Assembly: GCA_964610115.1 (NCBI GenBank)
Contig: CAZSUW010000058.1
Location: forward strand, 1 to 15,555
Length of the DNA stretch: 15,555 nt
Source: Litorimonas sp964610115
Lineage (GTDB): Bacteria; Pseudomonadota; Alphaproteobacteria; Caulobacterales; Maricaulaceae
Direction of reading: 5' to 3'
Part shown: positions 14,498-15,555 of the stretch, piece after piece
How the letters are laid out: each line of letters starts with the position of its first letter
Position numbering within the stretch: position 1 is the stretch's first letter
Position numbers and translations under genes: made by a program
The notes under the pieces: generated by a model
Databases searched by the model: none
Told to the model about the DNA's origin: nothing
What the model saw: the letters and a program-made list of their open reading frames with translations, nothing else

Positions 14498-15555
14498 GTA
14501 AGCTTGGCACAATCAAAGGCCCGGCCATTTTCCTTGCGCAATTTATGGGCGGAGCCCCCTTCGATACGCTAGAAAATGCGTGTTCTTGGATGGCCGATGT
14601 TGGCTATAAGGGTGTGCAGCTTCCTAGCGATAATACGGTCGTGATGGATGTAAAAAAGTGTGCTGAGAGCCAGACTTACGCCGATGAGCTAAAGGGACGA
14701 TGCCTTGAAGCGGGCGTGGAAATCACGGAACTTTCCACCCATATTCAAGGCCAACTTGTCGCCGTTCATCCGGCCTACGACACGGCCTTTGACGCCTTTG
14801 CGCCGAAACATCTGCACGGCAAACCGGATGCGCGGCAAGAGTGGGCGGTTGAGCAAGTCAAATATGCGGCAACAGCGTCGCGTCGGCTCGGTCTGGACCG
14901 CTCAGTCAGCTTTCCGGGCGCACTCGCGTGGCCCTTTATGTATCCTTGGCCGCAGCGCCCGGCCGGGCTCGTCGAAGAAGCTTTTGCGGAACTTGCGCGT
15001 CGCTGGCGGCCGATCCTCGATCATTATGAGGACGAGGGCGTTGACGTCTGCTATGAAATCCATCCGGGCGAAGACTTGCATGACGGCGTCACATTTGAAC
15101 GCTTCCTAGAGGCGGTTGACGGGCATAAACGCTGCAATATCCTCTACGATCCGAGCCACTTCATCTTGCAGCAACTCGATTATCTGTCCTTCATTGACCA
15201 TTACCATGAACGCATTCGTATGTTCCATGTAAAAGACGCCGAGTTCCGTCCCAACGGAAAGTCTGGCGTCTATGGCGGCTACCAAGGATGGGTTGAGCGC
15301 CCGGGCCGGTTCCGGAGCCTCGGCGATGGTCAGATCGACTTTAAAGCAATTTTTTCAAAACTCGCTGGCTACGGCTTTGACGGCTGGGCTGTCGTGGAAT
15401 GGGAATGTGCGCTCAAGCATCCCCAAGCCGGTGCCCGCGAAGGCGCAAAGTTCGTCGCGGATCATATGATCGAAGTCACAGATAAAGCGTTTGACGACTT
15501 CGCCGGCGGCGATGTCAGCGTCGAAGCTAACCGGAAAATGCTGGGGCTAACATAA
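14494..15555 (+). CDS. Sugar phosphate isomerase/epimerase (xylose isomerase-like TIM barrel)
   Basis: Metal-dependent TIM-barrel enzyme of the xylose isomerase-like / AP endonuclease 2 superfamily. The 353 residues are complete; the stop is the last codon of the window. Expected metal ligands are visible: Glu188 in VCYEIHPGED, Asp219 with His222 in YDPSHF, His245 in MFHVKD and Glu302 in VVEWEC. The N-terminal FLAQFMGGAPFDTLENACSW fits barrel strand 1 and the conserved substrate region. GGAG lies 8 nt before the ATG, which overlaps the oxidoreductase stop. Such Gfo/Idh-plus-isomerase pairs are known in inositol and keto-glycoside pathways; isomerisation, epimerisation or beta-elimination of a keto-sugar made by its partner are all possible. 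Confidence 0.9.
   Translation: MSKLGTIKGPAIFLAQFMGGAPFDTLENACSWMADVGYKGVQLPSDNTVVMDVKKCAESQTYADELKGRCLEAGVEITELSTHIQGQLVAVHPAYDTAFDAFAPKHLHGKPDARQEWAVEQVKYAATASRRLGLDRSVSFPGALAWPFMYPWPQRPAGLVEEAFAELARRWRPILDHYEDEGVDVCYEIHPGEDLHDGVTFERFLEAVDGHKRCNILYDPSHFILQQLDYLSFIDHYHERIRMFHVKDAEFRPNGKSGVYGGYQGWVERPGRFRSLGDGQIDFKAIFSKLAGYGFDGWAVVEWECALKHPQAGAREGAKFVADHMIEVTDKAFDDFAGGDVSVEANRKMLGLT

Overview
This 15.6 kb window looks like ordinary chromosome from a moderate-GC alphaproteobacterium. The evidence is a perfect alphaproteobacterial LexA (SOS) box between divergent uvrA and ssb, a UvrA with the CPVSG variant of its first zinc site, a tight ybjN-proC pair, and a class IV aminotransferase gene divergent from an OmpR/EnvZ-type two-component pair. 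A marine Hyphomonadales-like lineage would fit, but that placement is inference. I see no rRNA, tRNA, CRISPR array, insertion sequence or phage gene, and no obviously frameshifted gene.

Layout. (1) 4-3672: uvrA (minus) and ssb (plus) diverge from a 297-bp intergenic region that holds the LexA box; ssb ends in a rho-independent terminator. (2) 3732-4094: a DUF1428 gene, tail to tail with the next unit. (3) 4100-5946 (minus): a branched-chain amino acid aminotransferase followed, through a GTGA stop/start overlap, by an unusual two-domain lipoprotein. (4) 6034-8052 (plus): response regulator and histidine kinase, divergent from the aminotransferase over 87 bp and overlapping proC by 4 bp at the far end. 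(5) 8049-9401 (minus): ybjN-like gene and proC, with a perfect 18-bp dyad upstream. (6) 9522-11563 (minus): small lipoprotein, trhO (tRNA uridine hydroxylase) and a glutathione S-transferase, the last two overlapping by 4 bp. (7) 11659-13290 (plus): a soluble protein with a predicted DNA-binding N-terminus, a FlgO/TolB-like middle and a helical TPR-like C-terminus. (8) 13370-15555 (plus): a Gfo/Idh/MocA oxidoreductase and a sugar phosphate isomerase/epimerase joined by ATGA, preceded by a LacI-family-type operator.

How the genes work together. Block 1 is DNA repair and single-strand DNA protection under probable SOS control. ilvE and proC are amino acid biosynthesis. trhO modifies the tRNA wobble base. 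The last two genes form a probable carbohydrate-conversion operon whose substrate cannot be read from the sequence. The more novel material is in the accessory parts: the lipoprotein that joins a DUF7282-like domain to an NTF2-like domain, the stand-alone regulator-like TPR protein, the LacI-type operator and the unexplained dyad. I did not find a clear new defence or mobile system.
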